The notes beneath the pieces were generated by a model. That model had not been told where the DNA came from. It did not search any database and saw nothing but the letters and a program-made list of their open reading frames with translations. This document shows, in pieces, positions 10,784 through 23,100 of a stretch of DNA of 32,322 nucleotides. The position numbers and the translations under genes were made by a program. Where the stretch lies: contig JAYMTA010000285.1 in assembly GCA_036897625.1 (NCBI GenBank), forward strand, positions 1 to 32,322. The letters run 5' to 3'. This DNA is from Pelargonium cotyledonis (taxonomy: Eukaryota; Streptophyta; Magnoliopsida; Geraniales; Geraniaceae). Each line of letters starts with the position of its first letter. The first letter of the stretch is position 1.

Positions 10784-13700
10784 ATGGTGAAGAAAGAAAG
10801 GAATGTGAACGTTTCTGGGAAGCCGAAGCACTCTCTGGATGCGAACAGGAAGGATGGGAAGAATGATTCGCGTACCGCCGCCACCGTGCGGCGGCTCAAG
10901 ATGTATAACACGCGGCCGAAGCGGGACAAAGCCGGGAAGATCATGAAATACGACCTTCAGTCACAGGACTTGCCGAATACTCGAATCCAGCCTGACCGCC
11001 GCTGGTTTAGTAAGCTTGTTTATATATACTTATTTTTATTTTGTTGATTGATACTTAATTTATCAGTAGAATGTTAAGAAACCAGCTCATCTTAAAGATC
11101 TATTAATGGTTTGATATAGAACTCTTTAGAGACAAAATGAGCTGTTATGTATATATAGAGAGAAAATTAGTCAATTGAGCTTGTTGTTGATCTTTTGTTG
11201 GTTGAATTTACAGATAACACCCGTGTTATACAGCAAAAGGAGATTGAGATATTCCGCGAAGAGATGGCAACCCGGTTATCAAGCAACTACAATGTCATAA
11301 TGAAGGCCAGAACATTGCCAATGTCTCTTTTAAATGATAACCAAAAGGTAACTCTTTTCTGTAATTTAGAGTACAATTTGCACCATTTGAAAGCATACAA
11401 GTCACTGAGCTTGTCTATGCAACTCTTGTGCAGTTATGTGTTATCCATTGCTAACTTTTTTTGCTTATTGTCTTGTGAAGCAATCCAGGGTTCATCTTCT
11501 TGATACACAGCCCTTTTCGGATACATTTGGACCTAAGAATAAGAGGAAACGTCCAAAGCTTCTGGCTGCAGATTATGAGTCGCTAGTCAAGAAAGCTGAT
11601 GGCTCTCAAGGTATGTTGACTTTTGTCTCAAGTTGGGATTAGTGACTGTTTGTTAGAATATGAATCATAACATAAATCCTCTGTTATTTGCATAGCTTAT
11701 ATGACTCATATGTATTATTTTGCACATGGAGCTGTGGAAATTAAGACTACAAGTTATGTGTTTTGTCTTGTCTGAATGCAAATGGAAAATTTGAAATAAA
11801 TAAGAAGCTTATCAGCTTGTGAAAATCATTAGCCTTAGCTTGAGTTAAAATAGTTACTGACCTAATAATTTGTTTTTGAACTGCACAGATGCCTTTGAAG
11901 AGAAGCACACTGGTTCATCTGCAGATGCAAATGAAGGAGATGGATTCAGAGACCTTGTTCGACACAATATGTTTGATAAAGGTCAAAGTAAACGTATATG
12001 GGGCGAGCTCTACAAAGTTATTGACTCTTCAGATGTTGTTGTTCAGGTCAGTTTGCTTTAGATATATGTTTAATATATTTGTACATTTTTTTGCATATTA
12101 CTTGACATTCAGAATAGAATAGTGTCAAAATAATTTGTTGTTTGTCTATTCCATTGGCTCATAATGTATTTTAGTTAAGCAGGAATCCAAAAGATCCAGA
12201 TTCATTCCTTGACCATTTTAGATGTATGGGGAAAAGTATGATTTACTCAAACGTTCAATTCTATATTGCAGGTTTTGGATGCTAGGGACCCACAAGGTAC
12301 AAGGTGTTATCATTTAGAGAAGCATATCAAAGAGCACTGCAAGCATAAACACATGATTCTCTTATTGAACAAGGTTTGCCATATGTTTCATGTTGGAACT
12401 TATTTATATATGATTGTTTAGTACATAATCTGAGTTTTTAACACCGCTCTTTCACAGTGCGATTTGATTCCGGCCTGGGCAACAAAAGGGTGGCTTAGAG
12501 TATTATCCAAGGAATATCCTACTCTAGCATTCCATGCAAGCATCAACAAGTCCTTTGGCAAGGTGATTTTTGAGAACTTGTTGAATTCAGATTCCAAGGA
12601 ACACAATATATGAGATAAATAACAATGAAAGTACAGTTATTTTCGTACCTTTAAAGGTCCAGCACTTGAGCTAGCAACTCTGGCATGCTGTACATAGTTA
12701 CTGAACGTTTATTGTGCTATTTGGGTTCTCTCTTTAATGTACTCTTGCCTTGTATTTAAAAGATGTAGTTTTGACTGCCCTTGATTTCATATTGTAACTG
12801 CGGAAAAAATGATTTTTTTATGTGCAGTCACATTTGAAAAAAGAAAAGAAAGATATAATACCTAAACTTAATGGATTGGGTACTTTGGTCGCTTCTTTAT
12901 TGGAGATACGCTTGAAGGAAAAATGATTAAAGATAACTAAGTTATGATGGCAAACCATCTTTTAGATCATAGGTTTTTGTTTCCAAACCTATGATTGTAG
13001 GCTGTTTAAATGTCAGTGTAGCTATCATGTAAAGCACTTTAATTCTTATTTAGTTTTTCTTTTTCTGTTCGCGCATCATTGTAATTTTTGCCTGATATGT
13101 TTGGTACAGGGTTCACTTTTGTCAGTGTTGAGACAATTTTCCCGCTTAAAAAGTGACAAACAAGCAATATCTGTGGGATTTGTTGGGTATCCTAATGTTG
13201 GGAAGTCATCAGTGATCAACACGCTGCGTACAAAGAATGTATGTTTTTATCGTCTTCTCATTTGTAATATTTAATATTCTATTTTGTTACTATTGTGATA
13301 AATTTACTAGTGATGGAGAGCAAATTGTGTTTTACCTTTTGCACACTATATCAACAATCAACCTGCACTTTGAAGTTAAGAAGGGATTAAGAGCATGTAA
13401 TAATATATTAATATTGATTCAGTGCTTCAAGGTTTCCGCTTTAGCACTTGTAGATCATGAAATGCTGCAGAACTTGAGCCCATTTTAGTGTAAATGTATT
13501 ACAAGTAAACCTATTTTTGTTCAAATATTTCTTGCATGTGATGGTAATAACCTTTTTTGCATATCAGATATTTGCATACCTAATATAGTTGAGAATTATG
13601 ACTGTTTTCTGAATGCTTCATCACATGCACTTGATGCTCATAGCTGAGCATCAGTGCTTTGAAAAGTCCGTGCTTCGCGCTGAAGCCCAAAGCCCCATTT

Positions 13701-15853
13701 TGGGGTTCTCAATTCTCTTCAGGAGAAGCCCAGCCCCTTCAATGAAGCCCCTTGAAGCCCGCGCTTTTAGGGCTTTTTTTAAAACACTCATATTCCTTAT
13801 TTTAAACCTGATTTTAGTAATTAAAACCTAAAAGAAGTACTTTAAAACCCTTCAACTTCCAGCCTTAACGTTCAAAAACCATAAAACCAACTCTACACAC
13901 GCAAAAAAAAAAAGGATCAAAATAGCATCGACAGCAAGAAAGCAACTGCAGAATACAACTACATAAAGCATCTCTTAATGATGATGATTATTTTGATTAA
14001 ACTTTATATGCATTTCTACTTTCTATAAGAACTATTTTATGATTTACGCTTTTAGTTTTTAACTTGAACTTGAACTTTTTTTTTTTTTGTCAATAGATTT
14101 AAGACGTTTATAGATTATGAATTATGATGTTATTTTAATTTGCTTTTATTACCCTAATATTAGTATTTAAAGATATATGTTAAATTAATATATTTTTCTA
14201 TTTTATTTTTTTAACGTGTGCTTCACTTCATGAAGCCCGCGCTTCAAAGTGCGCTTCGCGCATAAGCCCCAAAGGACCTTTGGGCCTCAAGTGCACTTCG
14301 AGGTTTTGAAAACACTGTTGAGCATCATTTGAAATCTGAATCCATTTTATTCAGAGGGCGATAAAAGACGGTTTAATCTTAGTTGACAAAATGTTCTGTT
14401 TTTCTATGACAGGTTTGCAAGGTTGCTCCTATTCCAGGGGAGACTAAAGTATGGCAGTATATAACTCTCACAAAGAAAATATTTTTGATTGACTGCCCAG
14501 GAGTTGTTTACCAAAATAAAGACACCGAGACAGATGTTGTGCTAAAGGGCGTGGTATGTTTCATTTTTCAGATATTAGTTGTGTAGTTAATGGTTGGCTT
14601 AGTACAATAACTTTCATTTTTTAGTGTGCATCATTAAGTTTGTGATCGAGTCCTTTGCCTATATATATTGAGAGATTGTTGGTTATAACCCTTCTTTGTC
14701 ATTGTATTTTCTGTATATATTATATTATTGCTTTGTGTTTGCTTTTCTTATTGTTGGAGTTATTATGCAAATCTAATGTTTTATTACATAATAATTATCT
14801 TGAAGAATAATGATTTTCTTTCAGGTACGTGTCACAAACTTGAGTGATGCTTCTGAACATATTGGAGAAGTTTTGAGACGCGTGAAGAAGGAGCACTTGA
14901 GAAGAGCTTATAAGATTAAAGAATGGTAGGCTTAGTTGTTGTATTTTTGTTTTCTCTGCCATGTTAACCAAGTAGAATGTTTGTTTCTGATACGAAAAGA
15001 ACTACTGAACTTAGAATAACTGTATTATGTTGTGTTGTTTTCAGGGTCGATGATGACGACTTTCTATTTCAGCTATGCAAATCGTCGGGCAAGCTTTTAA
15101 AGGTACCTTTGTATACTAATGCTTGATTTTAGTAATGATGCTTTAACTGTTCATAAATAAAGTTAAATGTTTGTATGGTTTGCCTTTAAAATTGAATGCT
15201 CCAATTTCTAACCTAACTAAGAAAACGGATATTTTTAAACAATATTTGTTAATTGAATAAAGAAATTATAGGTGGTATTACGTTCATGTTTACCAGTATC
15301 ATGTAGTCTTGCAACTAATTTAAGAAACTGTTTCTATTTTCAAGCATTTCTTTTATTTATTTCACTGTTTTGCCTATAGGGTGGTGAACCTGATTTGACT
15401 ACTGCAGCAAAAATGGTCCTTCATGATTGGCAGAGGGGAAAAATACCCTTCTTTGTAGCACCTCCACGACAAGAAGCGGACTCCTCTGCAGAACCAGAAA
15501 CCAATAATTATGGTATTGGTGAAGTTGCAGTAGACAGTAACCAAGCTTCTGCAGCTTTTAGAGCTATTGCAGATGTTCTTACATCCCAACAACTGAAGAA
15601 TGTCCCAGTCCAGAGGGATCTCTTTAGCGAAAATGAGTTACAGGGTGAAGATACTGATGGTCAGCTGCCAGCCACTATCGATGACGAGGCAGTGGACGGG
15701 CTTCCAGCCAATGATGATGATGATGAAGCCAACCAGTCTTCCCCAACTGACGGCGAGGAATCAAACAAGCTTTCAGACTCTGATGATGAAGAATCTGACG
15801 ACGACATTGCAGTCTCTGGTGATGATGATGAAGCCAACCCCGAGAATGACTAG
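10784..15853 (+). CDS. NUG2: Nuclear/nucleolar GTPase 2, NOG2/NUG2 type (585 aa, 11 exons)
   Basis: Coding exons: 10784-11009, 11214-11347, 11481-11610, 11889-12046, 12272-12373, 12458-12562, 13110-13238, 14413-14553, 14825-14925, 15045-15102, 15380-15853; 1758 nt in frame. The family (yeast Nog2/Nug2, human GNL2) acts in late nuclear maturation and export of the pre-60S ribosomal particle. The GTPase motifs occur in permuted order, the hallmark of the YlqF/YawG class: G4 NKCD (249-252), G5-like SINKS (278-282), G1 GYPNVGKS (311-318), G2 PGETK (336-340), G3 DCPG (355-358). The N-terminus is basic ([17 protein letters not shown]), as in the family, and the C-terminus (about 480-585) is strongly acidic and low in complexity. 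Length is close to the Arabidopsis protein's. All introns are GT-AG. The upstream telo-box and site II motifs support a ribosome-biogenesis role. Confidence 0.95.
13652..14317. mobile_element. hAT-type MITE in NOG2 intron 7 (666 bp)
   Basis: The element starts CAGTGCTTTGAAAAG and ends CTTTTGAAAACACTG-like (plus strand GGTTTTGAAAACACTG), so the termini are imperfect inverted repeats beginning CAGTG. Flanking octamers CTGAGCAT (13644-13651) and TTGAGCAT (14318-14325) match at 7 of 8 positions, the 8-bp target duplication expected of hAT transposons. Both subterminal regions hold GC-rich GAAGCCC/GCGCTTC motifs, while the core (about 13800-14210) is AT-rich and non-coding. It has no transposase, so it is non-autonomous. 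It lies inside intron 13239-14412 and accounts for more than half of its length. Confidence 0.85.
15710..15841 (+). repeat. Repeated Asp-rich codon blocks in the NOG2 tail
   Basis: Two stretches of GAT codons followed by GAA GCC AAC, encoding NDDDDEANQ at 15710-15736 and GDDDEANP at 15818-15841, repeat within the last exon. They sit in the acidic, probably disordered C-terminus. The shared GATGATGATGAAGCCAACC core suggests local duplication or trinucleotide slippage rather than fixed structure. Confidence 0.7.
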
Positions 15854-18227
15854 CTTCCAGGTTTTGTAATTTCAGTGTTGAGTTTTGATCTCTCATCTGA
15901 TGTATTTTGTCGTTTATTTATATACCTGTTTAGAAATAGCCATTCAGTAAGGTCTGATACTATTGCATTGCCTATAGTTGAATTCTTTAGTTTAGCTCCT
16001 ATGTTTAGTTTCGGCTGTGGAGGAACCATCAGGGTACAATAGATTCGCCTGGTTTTTTATAAACTGTTTCTGCAATATAGAGGTTAGTTTCTATGAATTA
16101 TTTCAGATTTTGTTGTGTTATTGGCATTTTCCCCCACCATCTTGGTTGACTGGTGCTTGATTTTGTATATTAGATTGATACCATACTTTTTTGTCAATAT
16201 TAGAATCCTATCAGATATCGTTTGGTCGGGATTTTGATGGCAAGATCCATGCATGCATAACTTGCATGAATGGGACATAAAAGTACCTTCACACCGCATG
16301 TGCTTGCTATACGAAAACCTCAACATGTTGGCTTGCTTTCTCCATGTCGGTTGATATCTCCCTAAAATATCTGATTTTAGCTTTCAGTTTTCCTGTTTCC
16401 TTTACAGCTTATGAACTTATAAGTAGAAACCTAATAATATCCCGATCAGAACATTATTTTGCTGCGTAACATCAGGTTTCTGTCGAGCCAGGTCAAATTG
16501 TCATCCCTATATGTAGTCCAATTTTCGATTTTGCATCCTAGTCAAGAGCCATGCCAGATGGTAATTGTCTTGATAATCATGAAGTCAATTGACCATATGT
16601 TCAGATTTAAGCCACTCTCTCCTTGATGGACGCAAAGAGATATTTATACCTAGGGGGACCTAACAAACTCTATCAAACATTATACCTATTTAGGTATTTA
16701 CAAGGAAATTGTTCACCTATGATTGATTGAGACGATGAGTGTCCTTAACTGCGACTGATGGAGATGTATTTTGTGTCCCAATAGAAGACCTTAAATACGA
16801 TCAATATGTTCACGATATTGATGTTATTCACTAACTATCAACTCGTTCTCTATAATAAAATTAAATTAATACACAATTCACAAATCGTTTATCATATTGG
16901 TCAATAAGAGTTATCATATGGGTCGATGAGAGCTTGAATGAAAATGCATGAGCTTTTGCACGGTAGTGTCATAGGTTGTGCTACTACTTTTAAGCAATAT
17001 CTTGTAAAATAGAGCATACATTAAGTGAAAATTAGTGTATATTTAAAATTTCAACATGCTTAAAACACCCCAAATAAAAACCGGTTATTGGATAGAATTA
17101 GAGTGAATCATGAGCCGAATTTCAGCTGCAACTAGGAGGACTACATGTGTGAGCCATGGTCGCGACCTGGAGGCAACCCAAGGTCGTGCACTAGTATTGT
17201 GAAGTTCAATGTTTCACGTGTGTTTGCTATCATGTGGGCTCCGCCTCGAGTATTGACATAGAAATATGTTCGGGATCTGAAATTAAGTGACTAAAATTTT
17301 AAAATACTTATTTAATGAAGAACACACTTTACACTTTCATAAAAAAGAAAAAGAACATCTTTACAGAACAAGTATAAATAACATCATTCTAAATCAATTG
17401 ATATCCTGAATTAAAAAATAAATAAATTGAAATAACCCTATATATTCAGTACTTACCATCCATCAAAGAATCAAATCTTACTGATATTGAAGAATAGCAA
17501 ATAATGAATTAGATTGTATTATCTCTCTAGTACAAATCAAGCAATAAAGAAACAAAAAATTGAATGATTTATTTATTTCCAATTTGTTTATGAGATGTCA
17601 GAGCTCTCATAAGAGAGCCTCCTTATCAAGTGGAGATGCTGGCAATATAGATTACATAGGTTACTTTTATATACATAAAAGAATAAACTTGTTGGTAAAG
17701 TTCCTATTTATTATAATTTTTTCAACTAATAATTTTTTTTGAATGAGAATTCATAAATATATATATACACACACAAATATAAGTTTTTGTTGAGATTAAT
17801 ATGTAACATAATCAGATCTTATAATGAAATATCCTATACAAATCTCTCTGGCATCATCAGAGAAGTTCAATTATTGAGAGATTATATATAGTTAATTAAA
17901 TGGGATTATTATTTATTCAAAGTTTTGATAAGTGATGTCAGATCAGTATTTGCATGTGGAGTCAACAAGGTATTGCATGTGCTATTATGCATCTAACAAT
18001 TTTCTGTACCAAACAAAATTGCAACTTGTCAGGAGTTGGCTAATTATTTTTTTTAATATATAGCTTAATCACTCTTAAGATTTATTAATTGGCTAAGAAA
18101 TGAAAATCAAACCTATTGTAAGTTTTGCATTATGGACTGTATGGCCAATAACCTAATCATCATAATCAAATGACTATTTGCTATTTGTGGAGACAAATAT
18201 TTTGTTTCTTTTTCTCAAAATTATTTA
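15854..18227. other. Non-coding interval: NOG2 3' flank and AT-rich spacer
   Basis: The first few hundred bases are expected to be the NOG2 3'UTR and terminator region (T-rich, e.g. 15890-15930). Beyond about 16100 I see only AT-rich sequence with no convincing exon, RNA gene or terminal repeats. A small GC-richer patch at about 17100-17240 has no recognisable coding signal. Old unrecognised transposon remnants are possible. Confidence 0.5.
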
Positions 18228-18433
18228 CTCCATCCGTCCCAAAATGAGTGTCTTGTTTTATATTCTAGTAAGTTAGTTATGCATGAATTGTCAATAATAT
18301 CTTTATAAAAACTTAGTTAGGATCTCATAAAATATGATCATGAGGATACAATAGTAAATTTACCACACTAACTAACTTTTCCTTAATTTTTCTCAAAATA
18401 GAAAGGAGAACACTCATTTTAGAACGGATGAAG
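18228..18433. mobile_element. Complete Stowaway-type MITE (206 bp)
   Basis: It begins CTCCATCCGTCCCAAAATG and ends CATTTTAGAACGGATGAAG; the ends are near-perfect inverted repeats of about 30 bp, flanked on both sides by the TA target dinucleotide (18226-18227 and 18434-18435). Size, TA target and the CTCCxTCCGTCCC terminus are diagnostic of Stowaway elements mobilised by mariner-like transposases. It has no coding capacity. The interior matches the reverse complement of the copy at the left window edge. Confidence 0.9.
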
Positions 18434-20155
18434 TATTTATTTATAAATTGATTAAAAGTCATTGATTTTTTTGGGTCGTAACTGTAAGGTTTAAGAAATG
18501 GGTTTACAAAATGGATATGCGATCAACACCTCTATGACTTACTACATTAAGACTAATCATTATTTAAGCCGAGTAGGAGCACACTAGCAGCAAGTGCATT
18601 CACACTCAGACTAATCTTCATTCGAGACAGGTAGGATCACAAGAGCAGTGAATCTCTTCCTACCAAATTATAATGCAGCTGTATTCCGTAGAACTCAAAT
18701 TCGATACCACAAGTTAAATTGAAACAACTCCTTAACAGTGGACTCAAGCGCTTGCTAAACGACCCCAAATCTCCAACTAAAATTGACTTTGAAATAATAG
18801 GTTGTCAAATTGGATTCAACATTTACAACTTTCTCATTAGGAAAAAAATGAGAAAATAATTCATGTTCCAACTTTGAAACCCCAACCTAGCCTCCAACAA
18901 ATACAGCTACTATAATATTCAATCACACAACTATACACAAAGCCTAAAACGACGCCGCGTTGCTCTGTTTCTTGCAATCTTCGTTCTCTTGGTCAGATTC
19001 TTCAGATGGGTCCAACCCATGTTATGTTCATGGGATTTACAATATTGGCATTGTTATGTGTAACAGTCTCACTCACTCACAGACAAATTCAGATTCTGAG
19101 ATCTCTTCTTCTGGTGAAGGCTAGACTCAGAAGTGAGAAGCTCTTTCTATCTGCAATTTGTCATCTTTCTCATAACAACTCTCTACAACCCTTTTACCAG
19201 TCGCCATTGTTGTCGTCATTGCGAGCTCTCTGTTGCTGTTTTTTGAGTGCATAATAGGTACAGTTGCTGAGATACGTACTGGGTTTGGTTTCATTTGTTG
19301 AGAATCAGCTCTAGAAAGCGGTTTAGTGCCAACTTTTTTCGAATCTGCCATCTGGGTCAGGCAAGATCGGTGGTGGGAGGGCTAAAGTGGGTGCTTTGAG
19401 CTGTGTGTTCGTGAATGTGAAGAAGACGCGGAAAAGGGTTTGAAGAAAATAGTGAGCTTTTTCCGAGTAGGAGCTATCTGGGAGAAATTAATGGCTGATA
19501 CCTTTTTCTAGAGAGAGAAAAAAAAGTGGTGGTTGAGCAATTAATAGCCGAGTTGAATTGAGGGAACGGTTTGTTCCTAGAGCTAGCTGCGAGGTGGTTA
19601 CCGATTGATTGCTATTTGCAAAAAAAGGAATGATCTTTTGGTGGTGGCATTTTGGAGAAGCTTGTGCCTGGTGGTGCTTGGATCCAGTTCTCTAACACTT
19701 CCAGAAAAAAGACTTTTTTTTATAAAAAAAAATTTTGCTTGTTCTGTTTTGGAGTGTATAGGAGCTGAAATTCGGTCATTGAGTAGGCTCTTTATGTCTA
19801 TTTCTGGTAGACTTGAGAAAAGTTTTTTGGTTTCCTTGAATTCTCTTTTGGGTATCTGTCATTTTGTTGGTGTGTTTGGGCATGGATGTTGGAAATGAAG
19901 AGTATCCATCATTTCTTTTTCTCTTTGCATGTAATGTATCAAGGCTGAAGTGGAACAAGAAATTGGATGCCACTTAAGGGCTTGTTGGTTCTGGAAAGCA
20001 AAAGAGAGTTGGAGTTTTGTGTCTGTAGTTCCAGGTCCTCTTTTGTTTCTGTAGATTGTGGTTCTTGTACTCAGATTGTTGAAAGAATTGCTGATATTAG
20101 TCTAAGAGTTTGAAATCCATAAGTTTATAGTCTGCAAATAGGAATTGCCAGAGCC
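18434..20155 (+). promoter_or_regulatory. Probable promoter and long leader of the MLO gene
   Basis: No conserved protein is recognisable here. A TATA-like stretch (TATAATATTC, about 18910-18919) precedes a change near 18955 from AT-rich spacer to pyrimidine-rich, UTR-like sequence, so I infer a transcription start around 18950-19000 and a leader of about 1.1 kb. The leader would contain many ATGs, including an 82-codon frame at 19006-19254 (starts MGPTHVMFMGF), so either upstream ORFs or a 5'UTR intron are likely. A possible acceptor (CTGCAAATAG, ending at 20141) lies 14 bases before the MLO ATG. This is inferred from composition only. Confidence 0.4.
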
Positions 20156-23100
20156 ATGGCAGAAAGTGAGAAAGAAATGAGGTCTCTGGCTTTGACACCA
20201 ACATGGTCTGTTGCCACTGTGTTGACCATGTTTGTTGCTGTCTCTTTGCTTGTGGAGCGATCAATTCACCGCTTGAGTAACGTAAGTAGTGTACATCTTG
20301 AGCCCCTTTTTTTCCTCGTTTTTCATTTGCATGAATCCTGCTTATCTGGATTTTGGTTCCTAATGTAAATTCCAGTCTAGGTCTAAGGTTAAGTATGAGC
20401 TCCCATCGCAATTCCTATTGAAAAGAAAAGATAGAAATATCTTTGGTTATAACCTTGCATTTGTGTGACATGAAGTAATTTCCTACACATGCTTGCTGAA
20501 TATATGTTGATCACGGTCATTTTCAGGGATGCAGATTTGTGAAGCAATAGAAAAAACTGTACTTTCAATTTACTCATCGCCCCAAACCTATTGTTTTTTG
20601 CTCAACTTGGTGACACATCAAAATATTGACATTAAGCTGGAAAGGACATGTATTTTTCTGATGTGATTGTTTTTTCGGTTTTTCAGTGGTTGCGGAAAAC
20701 TAATCGAAAACCCTTGCTTGAAGCTGTGGAGAAAATGAAAGAAGGTACTTCGTATAGTTTTACTTGAAACCTCAGAAATATTTTCAAAAGTAAATTCATT
20801 TTGATGTGTTGGAACTGTTGGTTGTTTGTGAGTGTCTATAGAAAACTAATTTTGTTACATTGTTACATTATTCTCATCTCATGTATAAAGCTCTTGTTCT
20901 TTGGACTTTTGTTTCAGAGTTGATGCTGCTTGGATTTATCTCTCTCCTTCTAACAGCAACCTCAGGCTTGATAGCCAATCTTTGTGTTCCATCAAAGTTC
21001 TATGGTGGTCCTTTTGCCCCATGCACAAGGTCTGAGATTGATAAAGAACTGGAAGAAAATGCTTCTCAAGAGCGTAAACTATTGAGTGTTTTTCTGCATC
21101 TATCATTTAGGAGAGTGTTGGGTGAATTGAATGAAAGTACCTGCAAAGAGGCATGTAATTTTCCTATATGAACACTGAGATTATCGGTGACTCATCTACT
21201 TGTATTATGGAGGAAACAAAATATGTAGAACTTAGTTTTATGATAGAATGTAGTTTTCCGCGGTCTTCTTTTAATATTTTAGTGTATTTTTCTTCTTTTT
21301 TTATTTCGATTGTCTGCTCAATTGCAAAAAACTCTAAAGTAATATGATAGGTTCTGTTGTGCAGGGTCATGAACCTTTCGTTTCATATCAAGGTCTTGAG
21401 CAATTGCACCGGTTCATCTTTGTCATGGCAGTAACACATATATCTTACAGCTGCTTAACAATGTTGCTGGCAATTGTGAAGGTTAGGCCTGCTGTAATCA
21501 CTGTAAATCCAATTGGGAGGCTTACATTAATATAATATATTTTATGGTTATCTATTCTTTGTCGAAACTGCACAATGTTAGGGGAACATCAATACTTCGA
21601 TTTCAGATTTTCATTCTAGTTTTGACCCACTCTAATATCTGTTTAGTTAGAATTTGTTTGGTTTCTGTCGAGTAAACCTCGAAACTCTTTACAGAGTAAT
21701 ATTATCACATTATTTTTGCTTGTGCTGTGTTGCGGGTTATAGAGTTGGAAATATTTTTGTTTTGATATTTCAGAGAAACATCTTATTTCATTTCTGATGT
21801 TCCTGTTTCTTTCTGTCATCTGGCAATATGCTTATTCCACAATTACAATTCTTCTTATTTGCCTTCTAGTAAGTGAGTGGAATTTCTTGGAATGCTGTGC
21901 ATTGTGGATTAATCGAGCTTGATTTATGGCATGCCAGATTGTTCTCTAGGACATGAAAACTATTTCATAATTGTTCGTTACTTTTTTGCAGATGTGCTAT
22001 TTTCTTTAGAATGAAAATGGTTACTTTGGCCAGAGACAGTGAAGACAAATAATTTGTTATCAAGTGTTTTAGTTGTTTTATGTTATTCTTTGACACTGTA
22101 ATACCTTGAACAGATTCACAGTTGGAGAGCATGGGAAGATGAGGCTCATATGGACCGTCATGATTCTTTACCTGGTAAATTTTATTACAGTGTTGGGTAG
22201 ATTAAATTAATAATAAGGTCTGATGATTTTTAGTAATGGAGCACACTCTTATTAACCGACTCCTATCAGATCCAAGTCCAGTTTATGGTATTTTTAGTTT
22301 ACTTTTCACTTTGTATCCAACAGATTGTCACATGGGGATATCTTCTTGTCAAACCACCTTGCTAGCCATTATAAATAAGTTGTCCACATGTTGAACCCAC
22401 TTAATGTGAACAGGGGGAGATCACACTAAGTCGGAATGTGTGACAATGATAAATAAGTTAGCTATACAACACTCTGATAGCTTATGCTTTTATAGTAGAT
22501 GATTATGTGGAAAGAGATGAATACTGGAAAAGAATGTGCCACCTTGACAAGATTGGAAGGATGAGATTATTTTGACAGTTCTAATTTACTATAATTAAAG
22601 TAGGTTGGTTGTAGACAAAATAAATTGTGTTAACACATTTTCTTAACTGTGTAGATTACTCAGTGGTTGCCTCTGTGCCTAACTCATACTTAGAACACAT
22701 ATTGATATGTACTGTTGTTTACCACTTTTCTATATATTGTAATCAAATAACATTTTGGTCTAATTCTGCATACACTAGTTACTGAACATTGGCCATGAGT
22801 AAGTTGACTGTTTTTTCTGTGACAGAAATCTCTGTGCAGTCGGCAATGCGAAGGCAATCAACGTTTGTCAAGTTTCACACGGCAAATCCTTTTCTCAAGA
22901 ATGACTTTTTCATCTGGTTGGTAGGTGTAAACTTACTTATAACTATATAGCTGCACTGAGAACTTGCACTGTTCCACTTCATTCAACTTTTTACTGGACA
23001 TGGGTTAGCGGGGGTTCAGAAATGTAAACGAATGGCCTAAAAATTTATCTGATTGAGGCATCCAATCTGCGTCGAGCCGCGGACCAACCAACTCAAGACA

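Noticed and set aside
13237..13831. Open frames downstream of NOG2 exon 7
   Set aside because: They lie in intron 7, start in or after the donor site, and partly cover the hAT MITE. The conserved GTPase sequence resumes at 14413.
19127..19973. Minus-strand frames opposite the MLO leader
   Set aside because: Composition is non-coding, there are no conserved motifs, and no splice partners could be found.
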